Source: Nitrospirota bacterium
GTDB lineage: Bacteria; Nitrospirota; Thermodesulfovibrionia; Thermodesulfovibrionales; JdFR-85
DNA length: 9,457 nt
Reading direction: 5' to 3'
Assembly: GCA_013151785.1 (NCBI GenBank)
Contig: JAADHP010000158.1
Location: 1-9,457 of the forward strand
The notes beneath the pieces were generated by a model. The model saw only the letters and a program-made list of their open reading frames with translations, ran no database searches and was not told the DNA's origin. Both the position numbers and the translations under genes were made by a program. Of this stretch, positions 1 through 6,508 are shown piece by piece; the stretch's first letter is position 1; the number at the start of each line of letters is the position of its first letter.

Positions 1-108
1 TCAACCCTACTTATCCGTTCTCCTGTCTTTCCTTCTTCTATGTGTATTGTTTTTCTCTTAGAGTGGTAAATATCTCTATACCTATCTACGAAATCAACAT
101 TTTCTTCC

Positions 109-137
109 TTGACAACCTGCTTAATTATAGCTATAAT
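109..137 (+). promoter_or_regulatory. consensus sigma-70 promoter of the formate dehydrogenase operon
   Basis: TTGACA at 109-114 and TATAAT at 132-137 are both exact consensus hexamers with the ideal 17-bp spacer. Transcription should start near 144, giving a leader of roughly 80 nt before the first gene at 227. A second TATAAT at 158-163 lacks a recognisable -35 box. The match is seen in the sequence; activity is inferred. Confidence 0.7.
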
Positions 138-138
138 T
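123..138. promoter_or_regulatory. 16-bp perfect palindrome over the -10 box, candidate operator
   Basis: AATTATAG followed directly by CTATAATT is a perfect two-fold symmetric 16-mer that contains the whole -10 hexamer of the promoter. A dimeric repressor bound here would block RNA polymerase. The element is AT-only apart from the central GC, so chance symmetry is a real alternative, and it matches no operator consensus I know. Confidence 0.3.
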
Positions 139-181
139 TTTAATGCCTTCAGAGCTTTATAATTATATTAATGTTATTGTG

Positions 182-223
182 GGAGGAGTCTTGATTTACA
201 GAACCCAAGAAAATTCAAAGTAA
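182..223 (+). promoter_or_regulatory. candidate leader mini-ORF with strong ribosome binding site
   Basis: A strong Shine-Dalgarno (GGAGG at 182-186, within GGGAGGAG) lies 4 nt before TTG at 191. From there a 10-codon frame (LIYRTQENSK, first residue Met if used) ends at TAA 221-223, only 3 nt before the ATG of the large Fe-S gene and in the same frame. That ATG has no convincing Shine-Dalgarno of its own, so ribosomes ending here could restart at 227 by translational coupling. Alternatives are an N-terminal extension of the next gene cut by a recent stop, or an unused Shine-Dalgarno. Confidence 0.3.
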
Positions 224-226
224 AAA

Positions 227-2080
227 ATGACAGCCAAGGCCTATCTCTGCAGGTGTTCTCAGGAAATAAACTTGAACGGGCATAAACTATATGACCGGCT
301 CTGTAAGAACACCCATCAGATTGAATCCTACCAGATAGTCTCTTGCTTTAATGATCAAATAGAAGGTGAAGATATCTTTGTTTCACCTACATTAATGGTC
401 AATATTCAGCACTCTATATTACCTGACAGGGTGATAGATCAGTTAATTGAAGCAGAACAAAAACGATTTGATAATGTTCAGGTAAAGGGATTCAACTACA
501 AAATTGAGCCTGATGTCATTATAGTAAGCAAAGATAGAGAATGTATTAATGACTTTTTGTCAACATATGCTGGAGTGCTGAATATAACGCCTATCCTCTT
601 GGAGAAGGCTTTCTCGAAGGATATTTATTCAGGAGAGCTCGTAAGTATTGAGGGCAATTTAAACAATTACAGACTATCAGTACTGATGCCTTATCCGGTA
701 GATTTCACAAAATGTTCACACTGTGGTAACTGTGTAATGTGCTGTCCTGAAAAGTGTATAGATGAGTCGCTTACTTTTAAGATGTATAAATGCAGTTATT
801 GTGGCGAGTGTGAAAAGAACTGTCCCGAGGAAGCAGTAGATATTCACCGTTACAATGAAGTAAACCTACAGGCACCACAGATTGTGATAGATGAAAACAT
901 AAAGATTGATATGCCCCATGACAGAAGAGGGATTCATGGATTTAATGATTATAAAGATTTATTCAAAAATATTGGCCAGTACAGAGTAAACGAATACATT
1001 ATACATGTAAGTGAGGTATGTCAATACCATGTTGGTTTTGACAGGGGGTGCAAAAGATGTCTCAATGTATGTACTACTGGTGCAATCAAAAAGGATAAAG
1101 ATTCTTTAGTAGTTGATCACTTCCTGTGCTCTGACTGTGGGGCCTGTGTGGCTGTCTGTCCCACAGGTGCCATGCAATATGCACCCTTTAGCGATAAGCT
1201 CTTCATGGATTACCTGAACGGTATTGATATTCAGGGACTTCAAATCGTATTTGCAAACGAAGAGACCCTTAAAAGATTTCACTGGCATAATATTGGTAAA
1301 AGATTTAATAGAACCCTCTTTATTGAACATCCCAATCCAGCTGCTTTAAACATTATGCAGCTAATGTACTTATTTAATAGAGGGGTCAAGAAGGTACTAC
1401 TTCAAAAAACAGAGAACAATTTAAAATACGAACATCAATTTATAAATAACATAATAAGGCAGCTTTTTGAAAAAGATGTTTTTATAGATATTTTTGACTT
1501 AGAAAACCTTGATAATCCCTCTGAAGAGAGCGGACTTATCGAAGTGGACTCAAACCATAGACCAGAATACAGATTTAGAGGATATACCTTTTCTGTTATT
1601 CTTAAAGACCTTTTTGAGAAAAGTAAAAAGGATGTCCTGACAATTGAAGACCCTCAGGAGAGGTTTTGTTTAATAGACTGTATTGGTGAGAAGTGTTCTC
1701 TTTGTCTGGCCTGTGTTAATGTCTGCAAGGTTGGTGCAATAAAGGCCGTAGAAGAAGATTTCAGCCTAAGGATCAAACCCTCAGAATGTATCAACTGTGG
1801 TCTATGCGCTGATCTCTGTCCTGAAAAGGCATTGACTATTAAAATCATAGGAGATATTAATGAAAGCTTTTTTGAGGAAAAACTGTTGGCACATGATGAG
1901 CCATTGAGATGTAAAAGGTGCGGAAAGGTGTTCGGTAATAAAAAGGTATACGATGAGGTTATCAGACGGCTTATCTCTGTAGGATTATTTGAAGAAAAAG
2001 GGAAGTTCCTACATTTATGTGAGGATTGCCGTGTAATAGCAATGATTGAAGGTGGCTTTGAAGGAGACAATAATGTCTGA
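227..2080 (+). CDS. large six-cluster ferredoxin-type iron-sulfur protein with C-terminal zinc-ribbon motif
   Basis: A 617-residue soluble protein with no signal peptide or membrane segment, so probably cytoplasmic. It contains three ferredoxin-like two-cluster modules. Module one uses C163/C166/C169/C173 and C189/C192/C195/C199. Module two uses C265/C275/C278/C282 and C301/C304/C307/C311. Module three uses C490/C493/C496/C500 (C481 and C485 lie nearby) and C521/C524/C527/C531. This suggests up to six [4Fe-4S] clusters. Near the C-terminus, C562-x2-C565 and C598-x2-C601 form a zinc-ribbon or rubredoxin-like pair. The N-terminus has C8-x-C10. Similar Fe-S genes head fdh operons in some anaerobes. 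The role is inferred: electron transfer to or from a cytoplasmic partner, or a maturation/redox-sensing factor. The start at 227 is forced by the in-frame stop at 221 and has a weak ribosome site. The 3' end overlaps the next gene by 8 nt. Confidence 0.85.
   Translation: MTAKAYLCRCSQEINLNGHKLYDRLCKNTHQIESYQIVSCFNDQIEGEDIFVSPTLMVNIQHSILPDRVIDQLIEAEQKRFDNVQVKGFNYKIEPDVIIVSKDRECINDFLSTYAGVLNITPILLEKAFSKDIYSGELVSIEGNLNNYRLSVLMPYPVDFTKCSHCGNCVMCCPEKCIDESLTFKMYKCSYCGECEKNCPEEAVDIHRYNEVNLQAPQIVIDENIKIDMPHDRRGIHGFNDYKDLFKNIGQYRVNEYIIHVSEVCQYHVGFDRGCKRCLNVCTTGAIKKDKDSLVVDHFLCSDCGACVAVCPTGAMQYAPFSDKLFMDYLNGIDIQGLQIVFANEETLKRFHWHNIGKRFNRTLFIEHPNPAALNIMQLMYLFNRGVKKVLLQKTENNLKYEHQFINNIIRQLFEKDVFIDIFDLENLDNPSEESGLIEVDSNHRPEYRFRGYTFSVILKDLFEKSKKDVLTIEDPQERFCLIDCIGEKCSLCLACVNVCKVGAIKAVEEDFSLRIKPSECINCGLCADLCPEKALTIKIIGDINESFFEEKLLAHDEPLRCKRCGKVFGNKKVYDEVIRRLISVGLFEEKGKFLHLCEDCRVIAMIEGGFEGDNNV
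2061..2066 (+). promoter_or_regulatory. ribosome binding site fixing the chaperone start at 2073
   Basis: AAGGAG, 6 nt before the ATG at 2073, lies inside the 3' end of the Fe-S gene. It selects the 2073 start over the in-frame ATG at 2046, which has no such site and would add nine residues (MKVALKETI) in front of MSDHTD. Confidence 0.75.
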
Positions 2081-2699
2081 TCACACCGATACGAACTTAT
2101 TATCTGCGGGCAGGGCCTTTCTGTACAGATTATTAAAGGCATTTTTCATCACAGAGCCGAATGAAGAGTCTTATAAGTTTTTGAAATCAGCTCTGGAGAT
2201 AATTCAACAGAATAGAATAAACAGCAGGTTTGATCAATCTGTAAGAGACCTGCTGGAGTATTTAAAAAACGGAATTGAGGAGATCCAGAAAGAGCATTAT
2301 CATCTATTTGTAGACCCTTACTCAGAGAGCCAGGTTCCCCTAACTGTTTCAATGTATCTGGAAGGGAGAAACTATTCAAAAACCCTTGCAGAGGTTAAAG
2401 AGACTATTGCAGAGGCTGGCATCGAAGCCAGAGAGGGAATCGGTGTGCCTGAGGACTACATACCTTTTTTATTTGAGGTTATGGAGGTATTAATATCTGA
2501 AAACAGTGGTACTCATAGAATACAGGAGACTATTTTTAAAGGATTTTTATTGCCTTCGGTTAACGGACTTGCAGATCAACTAAAACAGAAGGGGCAAGGT
2601 TTTTATAATGCAGTTGGCCACTTTCTGGATGCCTATATTGTGCTGGAGAAGGAATACTTTGAAGAAACAAAGGGGAATAAATTGCCCGAACAAAGCTAA
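2073..2699 (+). CDS. TorD/DmsD-family chaperone for the formate dehydrogenase catalytic subunit
   Basis: A 208-residue, mostly helical cytoplasmic protein. Two regions typical of TorD-family proteins are visible: an E-x-Y-x-L-F-x-x-P type motif at residues 74-82 (EHYHLFVDP), and the V-P-E-D-Y segment at 125-129 followed by a hydrophobic helix (PFLFEVMEVL). Length fits the family, about 200 residues. TorD-type chaperones bind the Tat signal and the apoprotein of molybdoenzymes and hold back export until the cofactor is in. Here the client is most likely FdhA, and perhaps also the small Tat protein encoded next. Translation is probably coupled to the upstream Fe-S gene through an 8-nt overlap. 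As I recall, a related gene next to fdhA in Campylobacter is needed for formate dehydrogenase activity; assignment to that exact subfamily is inference. Confidence 0.8.
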   Translation: MSDHTDTNLLSAGRAFLYRLLKAFFITEPNEESYKFLKSALEIIQQNRINSRFDQSVRDLLEYLKNGIEEIQKEHYHLFVDPYSESQVPLTVSMYLEGRNYSKTLAEVKETIAEAGIEAREGIGVPEDYIPFLFEVMEVLISENSGTHRIQETIFKGFLLPSVNGLADQLKQKGQGFYNAVGHFLDAYIVLEKEYFEETKGNKLPEQS

Positions 2700-2721
2700 C
2701 TGACAAGGAGGTGAGAGAGTC

Positions 2722-2910
2722 ATGAAAGAAAAAAAGGGCATTGATCGCAGGGCCTTTTTAAAAGGGCTGACGCTGGTTGGAACAATTTCAGCGGTGCTTG
2801 GCTCGAGTGCAAAAAAAGTCGAGGCAGGAACGAAAAGAGAGGTTCCCAATCAGACACTCTACCGGGAGACTGAGGAGTTCAAAAAGTATTATGAATCTTT
2901 AAGATACTGA
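2722..2910 (+). CDS. small Tat-signal protein of the formate dehydrogenase region
   Basis: A 62-residue protein with a twin-arginine signal: D8-R-R-A-F-L-K at the N-terminus, a hydrophobic stretch at about 15-28, and a possible cleavage site after V-E-A (residue 35). Cleavage would leave a peptide of only about 27 residues. Its tail (Y47-R-E-T-E-E-F-K-K-Y-Y57) resembles the conserved tail I recall for the family 'formate dehydrogenase region TAT target' (TIGR02811), pattern Y-[HRK]-x-[TS]-x-H-[IV]-x-x-[YF]-Y, but with Glu-Phe where His-[Ile/Val] is usual. Function is unknown; location between the chaperone and fdhA suggests a role in assembly or export. A very strong ribosome site (AAGGAGGTGA, 2705-2714) lies 7 nt before the start, suggesting high expression. 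Confidence 0.8.
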   Translation: MKEKKGIDRRAFLKGLTLVGTISAVLGSSAKKVEAGTKREVPNQTLYRETEEFKKYYESLRY

Positions 2911-2926
2911 CAATGGAGGATTAATC

Positions 2927-5710
2927 ATGGCTAGTTTCAAGATTCTCAACACAGGTAAAGACAGACAGAATTCAAAAACCCTGCGACTGAATCCAAACAT
3001 GGCAAGAAGGTCGTTTTTGAAGCTGGCAGCAGTTGCCACTGCGGTTGCTGGTACAGGCCTTGGTGTAACGATGGTTAAGAAATCTTCTGCTGAAACCAAA
3101 AAAACACCCTATCCGAGCTCAAAGCTTGTAAAGACTGTTTGCACACACTGTGCGGTTGGTTGTGGTGTGGTTGCCGAGGTGCAAAACGGGGTATGGGTTC
3201 GTCAGGAGATAGCCCAGGACCATCCTATTTCCCGCGGGGCCCATTGCTGTAAGGGGGCTTCTGCCCGTGAGATGGTAACCAGTGAGAAACGTCTTAAATA
3301 CCCAATGAAGAAGTCAGGTGGTAAGTGGCAGAAACTAAGCTGGAAGCAGGCCCTTGATGAGGTTGCCGGAAAACTAATGGAAATAAGGGAAAAATATGGC
3401 CCCGATGCCGTGATGTGGATAGGCAGCGCAAAGGTCTCAAACGAGATGGCCTATCTGCAGAGAAAGCTTGCTGCCTTCTGGGGCACAAACAACATAGACC
3501 ATCAGGCCAGGATTTGCCATTCAACGACAGTGGCAGGTGTTGCCAATACCTGGGGCTACGGAGCTATGACAAATAGCATAAATGACATCCGTCATTCAAA
3601 GTGCATTTTCATGATTGGCTCAAATGCTGCAGAGGCCCATCCAATCGCCATGCAGCATATACTGCATGCTAAAGAGAAAAATGATGCAAGGGTGATAGTA
3701 GTTGATCCACGTTTTACAAGAACAGCTGCGAAGGCAACCGATTATGTTCGCATCCGCTCAGGCACAGATGTGGCATTCATAATGGGACTGATCCATGTGA
3801 TTCTTAAAAATGGCTGGGAAGACAAGGAGTTCATACAGGCAAGGGTTGCCGGTTTTCCTGAACTTAAAAGGGAGGTGGAGCATTATACTCCAGAGGTGGT
3901 CTCAGACATAACCGGTGTGCCTGCTGATGAAATTGTAAGGATTGCAAAGCTGATGGCCACTCACAGACCGGGCACAGTGATATGGTGTATGGGAGGCACC
4001 CAGCATTCAACTGGTTCTTCAAACACCAGGGCCTACTGCATACTCCAGCTTGTGCTTGGTAACATGGGTGTAAGCGGTGGTGGCTGTAACATCTTCCGTG
4101 GGCACGACAATGTGCAGGGTGCTACTGATATGTGTGTACTGTCGCATTCGTTGCCAGGTTATTACGGCCTCAGTGATGGTGCCTGGAAGCACTGGTGCAG
4201 GGTCTGGGATGTGGATTACAACTGGATGGTCAAACGTTTCCAGAGCAAAAAGATGATGAATACCAAGGGCTTTACCCTTTCACGCTGGTACGAGGGCGTG
4301 ATTCAGGAAGACAAGATTCATCAGCAGCCTTTAAGAGCGGTGGTATTCTGGGGTGCAGCATCAAACTCCCAGAGCCAGTATCACAAACTGAAAAAGGCCC
4401 TCGATAAAATTGACCTTGTGGTGGTGATAGACCCCTTCCCCACAATGACCGCGGTTGCATCTGATAAAGATAATGTCTATCTACTTCCAAGCTCATCACA
4501 GTACGAGACCTCTGGAAGCATAACCGCCTCGAACCGTTCCATTCAATGGCGCTACAAGGTGGTTGATCCTGTCTGGGATTCCAGGGACGACTACACTATC
4601 ATGAGGGAGCTTGTTAAGAGATTCGGATTTGAGAAGGAGTTTTACAAAAACATAAAGGAGATTCCGGAGGATATTACAAGAGAGATAAACAAAGGCACCC
4701 TTACCATTGGCTACAATGGCCAGACCCCTGAGAGGATCAAGAAACACACCGACTACTGGCATACCTTTGATGTGGATACACTTCAGGCAAGAGGTGGGCC
4801 ATGCGATGGCGAGTACTATGGACTGCCATGGCCGTGCTGGACCACTGAGCATCCTGGCACACCTATCCTTTACGACATCTCAAAACCAGTGGCAAAGGGA
4901 GGGCTTCCATTCCGTGCAAGGTTTGGAACTGAATACACATACCCAAGTGGCAGAAAGGAAAACCTGCTGGCAGCCGAGGGCTCTGCCCCTCCTGGCTCTG
5001 AGGTAAAGGGTGGATATCCAGAGTTCAAGGATGTGGTGCCAGGAACCAACTGGAAGACCGATCTCAGTCAGAAGACCATAAAGGAGGCCCTGAGGCGTGG
5101 AATGGCACCTTTTGGTAATGCCCGTGCCCGTTGCTATGTCTGGAACTTCCCGGATCCAATCCCCATTCACAGGGAGCCGCTACATTCACCAAGACCTGAT
5201 TTAATAAAGAAATACCCAACCTGGGAGGACAAACCAAATCATTACCGTGTGGATACCCGTTACCGTAGCGAGCAAAAACCCGACTGGGTCAAGGAATTTC
5301 CACTTATACTTACTACCGGTAGACTTGTTGAATACATGGGCGGTGGAGCCGAGACCCGCAGCAACAAATACCTTGCAGAGCTTCAGCCAGAAATGTTTGC
5401 TGAGATAAATCCGGTTACGGCAAACAACTATGGTATCCGAAACGGTGATATGATCTGGGTTGAGTCGCCCAATGGTGGACGCGTAAAGGTAAAGGCCAAA
5501 TTCAGTGAAAGGGTGGATGAAAAGACCATCTTCCTGCCCTTCCACTTTGGCGGACACTTTATGGGTGATGTTTGGGCTGGCAGATATCCTGAGGGAACCG
5601 TGCCCTACGCACTTGGCGAGCCTGCCAACATTGTGACCAACTATGGCTACGATATTGTTACTCAGATGCAGGAGACCAAGACCGGTCTATGCAGGATCAA
5701 GAAGGCATAA
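2927..5710 (+). CDS. fdhA: formate dehydrogenase catalytic (alpha) subunit, cysteine type, Tat-exported
   Basis: A 927-residue molybdopterin oxidoreductase of the Fdn/Fdo group that oxidises formate to CO2. A Tat motif R27-R-S-F-L-K starts the signal after an unusual 24-residue lead. The [4Fe-4S] site is C72-x2-C75-x3-C79 with C107 (C-C-K-G), followed by the electron-path lysine K109. The Mo/W ligand is C197 (R-I-C-H-S, codon TGC at 3515-3517), where E. coli FdnG has selenocysteine; the adjacent H198 and an Arg equivalent to the formate-binding arginine of FdhF (R368) are present. The H-D-N-V-Q-G-A segment (393-399) and a C-terminal dinucleotide-binding domain (about 785-920) complete the fold. 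It is somewhat shorter than FdnG (1015). GGAGG at 2915-2919 supports the start at 2927; ATG 2999, right before the Tat motif, lacks a ribosome site. Distinguishing Mo from W, or formate oxidation from CO2 reduction, is not possible here. Confidence 0.95.
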   Translation: MASFKILNTGKDRQNSKTLRLNPNMARRSFLKLAAVATAVAGTGLGVTMVKKSSAETKKTPYPSSKLVKTVCTHCAVGCGVVAEVQNGVWVRQEIAQDHPISRGAHCCKGASAREMVTSEKRLKYPMKKSGGKWQKLSWKQALDEVAGKLMEIREKYGPDAVMWIGSAKVSNEMAYLQRKLAAFWGTNNIDHQARICHSTTVAGVANTWGYGAMTNSINDIRHSKCIFMIGSNAAEAHPIAMQHILHAKEKNDARVIVVDPRFTRTAAKATDYVRIRSGTDVAFIMGLIHVILKNGWEDKEFIQARVAGFPELKREVEHYTPEVVSDITGVPADEIVRIAKLMATHRPGTVIWCMGGTQHSTGSSNTRAYCILQLVLGNMGVSGGGCNIFRGHDNVQGATDMCVLSHSLPGYYGLSDGAWKHWCRVWDVDYNWMVKRFQSKKMMNTKGFTLSRWYEGVIQEDKIHQQPLRAVVFWGAASNSQSQYHKLKKALDKIDLVVVIDPFPTMTAVASDKDNVYLLPSSSQYETSGSITASNRSIQWRYKVVDPVWDSRDDYTIMRELVKRFGFEKEFYKNIKEIPEDITREINKGTLTIGYNGQTPERIKKHTDYWHTFDVDTLQARGGPCDGEYYGLPWPCWTTEHPGTPILYDISKPVAKGGLPFRARFGTEYTYPSGRKENLLAAEGSAPPGSEVKGGYPEFKDVVPGTNWKTDLSQKTIKEALRRGMAPFGNARARCYVWNFPDPIPIHREPLHSPRPDLIKKYPTWEDKPNHYRVDTRYRSEQKPDWVKEFPLILTTGRLVEYMGGGAETRSNKYLAELQPEMFAEINPVTANNYGIRNGDMIWVESPNGGRVKVKAKFSERVDEKTIFLPFHFGGHFMGDVWAGRYPEGTVPYALGEPANIVTNYGYDIVTQMQETKTGLCRIKKA

Positions 5711-5724
5711 AGGAGGGCTGAAAG

Positions 5725-6318
5725 ATGGCAAGAATGAGATTCCTTTGTGATACAGAAAGATGTATAAACTGTAATGGCTGCACTGTGGCCTGCAAGGATG
5801 GTAACAATATCCCTGTTGGCATTAACCGACGCAGGGTGGTTACCATAAACGAGGGTCGTCCGGGTGAGCAGAGTCTTTCCATTGCCTGTATGCACTGTTC
5901 AAAGGCTCCATGTATTGCTGTTTGTCCGGTGGATGCCCTGTTTCAGCGTGAAGATGGGATAGTGCTTCTTGACAAGAAAAAATGCATTGGTTGTGGTTAC
6001 TGCTTTTTTGCCTGCCCTTTTGGAGCACCCCAGTTTCCAAAAGGCAATGTCTTTGGTGCCCGTGGTGTGATGGACAAATGCACCTTCTGTGCAGGTGGCC
6101 CTGAGGAGGATTTTAGCGAAGAGGAAAGGAAGCTTTACGGACAAAACCGTATTGCCGAAGGAAAGCCACCACTATGTGCAGCCATGTGTGCCACTAAGGC
6201 CCTGCTTGCTGGTGATGCAGATGTGGTGTCAAAGATATATCAGGAGAGGGTATTTCAGCGGGGCTCTGGTGGAAGTAGCTGGGGAAGCAAGGTCTCCACA
6301 AGGGCCTATGGTAGGTAA
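5725..6318 (+). CDS. fdhB: formate dehydrogenase iron-sulfur (beta) subunit
   Basis: A 197-residue ferredoxin-like subunit carrying electrons from FdhA to the membrane cytochrome. Sixteen cysteines fall into the four-cluster pattern of the FdnH/HybA/DmsB family: C13/C16/C19/C23, C55/C58/C63/C67, C87/C90/C93/C97, and C119/C122 with C151/C155. C8 is an additional cysteine. There is no Tat or Sec signal, so it is probably exported piggyback with FdhA. Unlike E. coli FdnH it has no C-terminal transmembrane helix, ending instead in a Gly/Ser-rich tail, so attachment must come through FdhC. AGGAGG (5711-5716) begins next to the fdhA stop codon, 8 nt before the start. The following gap of 190 nt is far larger than others in the operon. 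Confidence 0.93.
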   Translation: MARMRFLCDTERCINCNGCTVACKDGNNIPVGINRRRVVTINEGRPGEQSLSIACMHCSKAPCIAVCPVDALFQREDGIVLLDKKKCIGCGYCFFACPFGAPQFPKGNVFGARGVMDKCTFCAGGPEEDFSEEERKLYGQNRIAEGKPPLCAAMCATKALLAGDADVVSKIYQERVFQRGSGGSSWGSKVSTRAYGR

Positions 6319-6360
6319 TTTATTTGATGTTTTTGCTGAAGGGTATTACATTTTCACTCA

Positions 6361-6393
6361 TTCTCGCTGGCCCTCCATGGCCAGCTCCGAGGA
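6361..6393 (+). other. hairpin A inside the three-way-junction element
   Basis: Lower stem TTCTCG (6361-6366) with CGAGGA (6388-6393) includes one G-U pair. Upper stem CTGGCC (6367-6372) pairs with GGCCAG (6379-6384) around the loop CTCCAT. Three bases (CTC, 6385-6387) bulge on the 3' side. An alternative pairing is a simple 7-bp stem, GCTGGCC with GGCCAGC. Confidence 0.7.
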
Positions 6394-6394
6394 C

Positions 6395-6434
6395 GCACAC
6401 TGTATGAGCCATCACGGCTCATACAGTGGTGTGC
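6395..6434 (+). other. hairpin B inside the three-way-junction element
   Basis: CACTGTATGAGCC (6398-6410) and GGCTCATACAGTG (6416-6428) form a perfect 13-bp stem around the loop ATCAC. GCA (6395-6397) with TGC (6432-6434) extends it below a 3-nt bulge (GTG, 6429-6431), again on the 3' side. No U-run follows, so it is not a classical intrinsic terminator. Confidence 0.8.
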
Positions 6435-6508
6435 TGAAACCGTTCAAATGTAATACCCTTCAGATATTATCCATATTGCCCTTCACTTAAAGAAAGGGGT
6501 GAAAATCG

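Larger units (their letters stand above)
1..167 (-). pseudogene. possible 5'-truncated gene remnant, open to the left edge
   Basis: On the minus strand one frame is free of stops for about 55 codons, from a TAA at 170-168 to the window edge. It has no ATG, GTG or TTG start. The encoded stretch is rich in Lys, Glu, Arg and Ile (for example VDRYRDIYHSKRK, then IHIEEGKTGER). The plus strand of 1-60 is about 80% pyrimidine, so the minus strand is strongly purine-rich, as coding strands are elsewhere in this window. I do not recognise the protein. It could be the broken 5' end of a gene continuing to the left, or a chance open frame: an open run of this length is not rare. Its overlap with a consensus promoter on the other strand argues against an intact gene here. 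Confidence 0.2.
6336..6463. repeat. 128-nt palindromic element predicted to form a three-way junction
   Basis: The ends form a perfect 18-bp inverted repeat: CTGAAGGGTATTACATTT at 6336-6353 and its exact reverse complement at 6446-6463. Between them lie two separate hairpins (6361-6393 and 6395-6434). As RNA this is an outer stem with two branches; as DNA it could extrude as a cruciform. Junction strands are 6354-6360, C6394 and 6435-6445. It fills most of the gap between fdhB and fdhC. Candidates are a miniature inverted-repeat element (MITE or ERIC-like), an intra-operon mRNA processing or stability element, or an unknown structured RNA. No target-site duplication is visible at its ends and there is no coding content I can support. 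The pairing is read directly; function is unknown. Confidence 0.85.

Noticed and set aside
2046..2075. Earlier in-frame ATG for the TorD-like protein.
   Set aside because: No ribosome site precedes 2046, whereas AAGGAG stands 6 nt before 2073.
2999..3001. Alternative fdhA start directly before the Tat motif.
   Set aside because: It would give a more typical signal length, but there is no Shine-Dalgarno, while 2927 has GGAGG at good spacing. It remains a minor possibility.
1106..6144. Numerous minus-strand open frames of 60-160 codons opposite the fdh genes.
   Set aside because: They are antisense shadows of well-supported genes, with no ribosome sites or recognisable domains.
6336..6463. 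Possible hammerhead ribozyme, because of the three-way junction with CCGAGGA (6387-6393) and TGAAAC (6435-6440) near the junction.
   Set aside because: The core needs CUGANGA and a cleavage NUH next to a stem matching the GAAA strand. The first motif has C in place of the conserved U and is itself paired in hairpin A, and the stem next to GAAA does not pair as required.
6089..6490. Plus-strand open frame of 133 codons spanning the end of fdhB and the palindromic element.
   Set aside because: It is out of frame with fdhB, starts inside it with no ribosome site, and its tail merely reads through the palindrome. FdhB has full family features.
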